DNA of 64,000 nt from Klenkia sesuvii (GTDB taxonomy: Bacteria; Actinomycetota; Actinomycetes; Mycobacteriales; Geodermatophilaceae): the NCBI RefSeq assembly GCF_037083825.1, contig NZ_JBAPLU010000007.1:139485-203484 (forward strand). The letters are read 5' to 3'. The notes beneath the pieces were generated by a model, which was not told the DNA's origin, searched no databases, and was given only the letters and a program-made list of their open reading frames with translations. Shown here piece after piece: positions 62,286-64,000 of this stretch. A program made the position numbers and the translations under genes. Every line of letters begins with the position of its first letter. Within the stretch, counting starts at the first letter, position 1.

Positions 62286-63443
62286 TTGCCCGCTCGGGCT
62301 GCGGCCCTGGTCGACCTGCTGCGCTCCAATGCCCAGCGGGCAGACGCCGAGCGCCGCGTGCCCGAGGAGAACATCCAGGCTCTTGCCGACGCCGGGCTGT
62401 TCAAGATCTCGGTGCCCCGCCGGTTCGGCGGCCACGAGGCCGACTTCCGCACGTTCCTGGAGGTCAGCTCCACCCTTGGCCAGGGGTGTGGCTCCACTGC
62501 CTGGGCGGCCACGCTGATCAACGTCTGCGGCTGGCTGATCGGGCTGTACCCTGACCAGGCTCAGCGCGATGTCCTCGAGGCCGATCCCGACGCCCGCATC
62601 TGTGGTGTCGTGGCCCCCAGCTCGACCTCGGTGCACACCGAGGGTGGCCTGCGGGTCACCGGTTCGTGGGGCTTCGCCTCGGGCAGCCTGCACTCCCAGT
62701 GGGCGATGCTTGGAGTCCCGGTGGTCAACGCCGAGGGCCAACAGATCGACCAGGGTCTGGCGCTGATCCCGATGAGCGACCTGTCCATCAAGGACACCTG
62801 GTACGTCGCCGGGATGCGCGGCACCGGTAGCAACACCCTCATCGCCGAGGACGTATTCGTGCCTTCGCACCGCATCCTCTCGGTGCCCGCGGCCATCGGC
62901 GGGGACTACCCGACCGAGCACAAGGACGAGGCGTTGTACCGCTCGGCGTTCGTGCCGGTGCTGGCCCTGGTCCTGGTCGGCCCGCAGCTGGGCCTGGTGC
63001 AAGGCGCGATGGAGATGGTCCTGACGTCGCTTGCCAAGGGCCGGCCGATCAACTACTCCTTCTACGAGCGATCCGTGGAGTCCGGGTCGACCCAGATCAA
63101 CATGGCTGAGGCGCAATCGCTGATCGACACCGCGCGGCTGCACATGCGGCGCGCCGCCACCGACATCGACGAGGCCAGCCAGTCCCCCGACTACCTGGAC
63201 GTGAAGGTCCGGGCCCGGGTGAAGATGGATGTCGGGGTCGTCGCCCGCCGTTCGCGCGAGGCGATGGACCTGCTGCTGTCGGTGCAGGGCGCCGGCAGCT
63301 TCGCCGAGGCCAGCCTGCTGCAGCTCAAGTGGCGGGACTTGGAGACCGGCTCCCGGCACGCGGTGGTTAACCCCGCCCTCGCCAGCGAGGCCTACGGCCG
63401 GTCCCTGCTGGATGTGCCCGAGCAGGTCACCCCGCTCATCTGA
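62286..63443 (+). CDS. Flavin-dependent monooxygenase of acyl-CoA dehydrogenase fold (HsaA/HpaB-like), probably 5' truncated
   Basis: 385 residues from a TTG at 62286; a stop at 62274 blocks earlier starts. The first residues (ARAAALVDLLRSNAQRADAERRVPEENIQALADAG) match HsaA-type enzymes from about their residue 20 on, so a short N-terminal piece seems lost. The rest is full: GCGSTAWAATLI, GSWGFASGSLHSQWAMLG, MRGTGSNTLIAEDVFVP and the helical C-terminus. Such enzymes hydroxylate phenols or steroid rings with FMNH2 or FADH2 from a reductase, whose remnant lies head to head here. No ribosome site is seen. Confidence 0.75.
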   Translation: MPARAAALVDLLRSNAQRADAERRVPEENIQALADAGLFKISVPRRFGGHEADFRTFLEVSSTLGQGCGSTAWAATLINVCGWLIGLYPDQAQRDVLEADPDARICGVVAPSSTSVHTEGGLRVTGSWGFASGSLHSQWAMLGVPVVNAEGQQIDQGLALIPMSDLSIKDTWYVAGMRGTGSNTLIAEDVFVPSHRILSVPAAIGGDYPTEHKDEALYRSAFVPVLALVLVGPQLGLVQGAMEMVLTSLAKGRPINYSFYERSVESGSTQINMAEAQSLIDTARLHMRRAATDIDEASQSPDYLDVKVRARVKMDVGVVARRSREAMDLLLSVQGAGSFAEASLLQLKWRDLETGSRHAVVNPALASEAYGRSLLDVPEQVTPLI

Positions 63444-63917
63444 GCTGGTCGAGCTGTCGTGGACCGGGTGCCTCTGCGGGGGTGTCCGGTCCACGTGCAT
63501 CTGGGGGAACACCTGACGTACCTGCTTCCGGGCGGGCCTGAGAGCGGGCATGAGGCGCGAGCCGACCCGTGGCGGCTGCTCGCTCCCGGAAGCGGCATGA
63601 GCCGACCTGGGGAGGGCTCATGGCTTCGCCTCCTCGCAACCCCCGAGACGGGTGCTCGGCAAGCTCGGGTAGGTCTACGTTGCTGGCACGGAAGACGATG
63701 GCACGGAGAACGCCCCTGGCTGAGGACTACAGCCGGGACGACTGACCAGATCCCGTGACTCACGCCATCGCGAACGACTCCGAGGTGAGGACCTCCCAGG
63801 GGCTGGGTCCGGCGGGTCGGGCCGTGCCATCCAAGTAGCGGCCCTGGGCGTAGCCGCGGACGTCTCCCTGGGGCTGTCTCGCTCCGGGTTTGATGGAGGC
63901 ATCGAACCCACGGGAGC
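63444..63917. other. 474-base stretch without a supported gene
   Basis: After the monooxygenase come a terminator-like hairpin (63458-63495) and about 400 bases with no frame resembling a protein. The final part (from about 63844) is probably the left end of the IS element, including a 10-bp stem-loop (63886-63909) just upstream of the transposase start. No tRNA or attachment site is seen. Confidence 0.5.
63458..63495 (+). terminator. Hairpin after the monooxygenase gene
   Basis: A 10-bp stem CGTGGACCGG/CCGGTCCACG (63458-63467 with 63486-63495), 15 bases past the stop. Confidence 0.5.
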
Positions 63918-64000
63918 ATGACGATCATGGCAGCACCACGGAAGTACCCCGACGAGCTGCGGGAGAGGGCCATCCGGTTGGCCGTCGACGCCCGGCGTGA
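63886..64000 (+). mobile_element. Left part of an IS3-family insertion sequence (partial)
   Basis: The transposase orfA start is preceded by a stem-loop GGGTTTGATG-GAGG-CATCGAACCC (63886-63909, one G-U pair). The element continues past the window. Its true left end is not fixed, since no matching right end is available; it could lie as far left as about 63840. Confidence 0.6.
63918..64000 (+). CDS. IS3-family transposase OrfA (N-terminal fragment, runs off window)
   Basis: 27 codons from the ATG at 63918 (a second ATG is at 63927; GGGAG lies upstream). MAAPRKYPDELRERA followed by IRLAVDARR is the familiar start of actinobacterial IS3 OrfA proteins, whose HTH binds the IS ends. The DDE subunit OrfB would follow by programmed frameshift outside the window. 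Confidence 0.8.
   Translation, partial: MTIMAAPRKYPDELRERAIRLAVDARR

Overview
The window is about 64 kb of very GC-rich, densely packed bacterial DNA. GTG starts, ATGA/GTGA gene overlaps and TANNNT -10 boxes placed 6-8 bases before a start codon are all common. The gene content (glnA2/glnE/glnA1 cluster, DUF4191 next to lipA, asnB-ctaC-ctaF, F420-dependent enzymes, DUF3043, DUF3817, DUF4235, a WhiB-like protein) points to a high-GC actinobacterium. The family is not provable from here; a soil actinobacterium of the Geodermatophilales/Frankiales kind is my guess.

Layout. 1-3300: a glutamate-type ABC importer (gluABCD-like, read leftwards), divergent from a ROK regulator. 5.2-13.1 kb: a complete Tad/Flp pilus locus (prepilin peptidase, Flp pilin, two TadE/G-type pseudopilins, CpaB, CpaE/TadZ, CpaF/TadA, TadB, TadC). 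13.1-21.2 kb: small housekeeping and accessory genes (thioesterase, ChaB-like protein, K+ channel, M24 peptidase, diguanylate cyclase, F420:NADP reductase, a low-complexity secreted protein, panB, an L,D-transpeptidase lipoprotein). 21.2-29.8 kb: the nitrogen core, with glnA2, a class I amidotransferase, glnE, three small iron-linked genes, then glnA1 behind a four-half-site GlnR box. 29.8-36.4 kb: RDD protein, aminotransferase, DUF4191, lipA, an alanine-rich repeat protein, an LLM oxidoreductase. 36.4-40.4 kb: a WYL regulator, then leuS behind a leucine-codon leader peptide and terminator. 40.4-52.4 kb: lipoate and 2-oxoacid dehydrogenase genes (lipB, sucB, lpd) with a kinase, pepA and gcvT. 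52.4-61.4 kb: an envelope operon, AKR, DUF3043, an IscA-type Fe-S carrier, asnB, and ctaC-ctaF.

After the ctaF terminator at 61.4 kb the sequence changes character. There is a 680-base stretch with no credible gene, a flavin reductase remnant head to head with a flavin monooxygenase of the HsaA/HpaB kind, and the start of an IS3-family transposase that runs off the end. This looks like an acquired, rearranged segment.

How the genes fit together. GlnA1, GlnA2 and GlnE form the glutamine synthetase/adenylylation circuit, fed by the glutamate importer. LipB attaches octanoyl groups and LipA inserts sulfur, supplying lipoyl groups to SucB (two lipoyl domains), which Lpd reoxidises. GcvT uses the same cofactor system. 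The most interesting regulatory object is the leuS leader: a leaderless 11-codon peptide with three consecutive leucine codons, followed by mutually exclusive hairpins and a U-tract terminator, all within 90 bases. No tRNA, rRNA or CRISPR array was seen.
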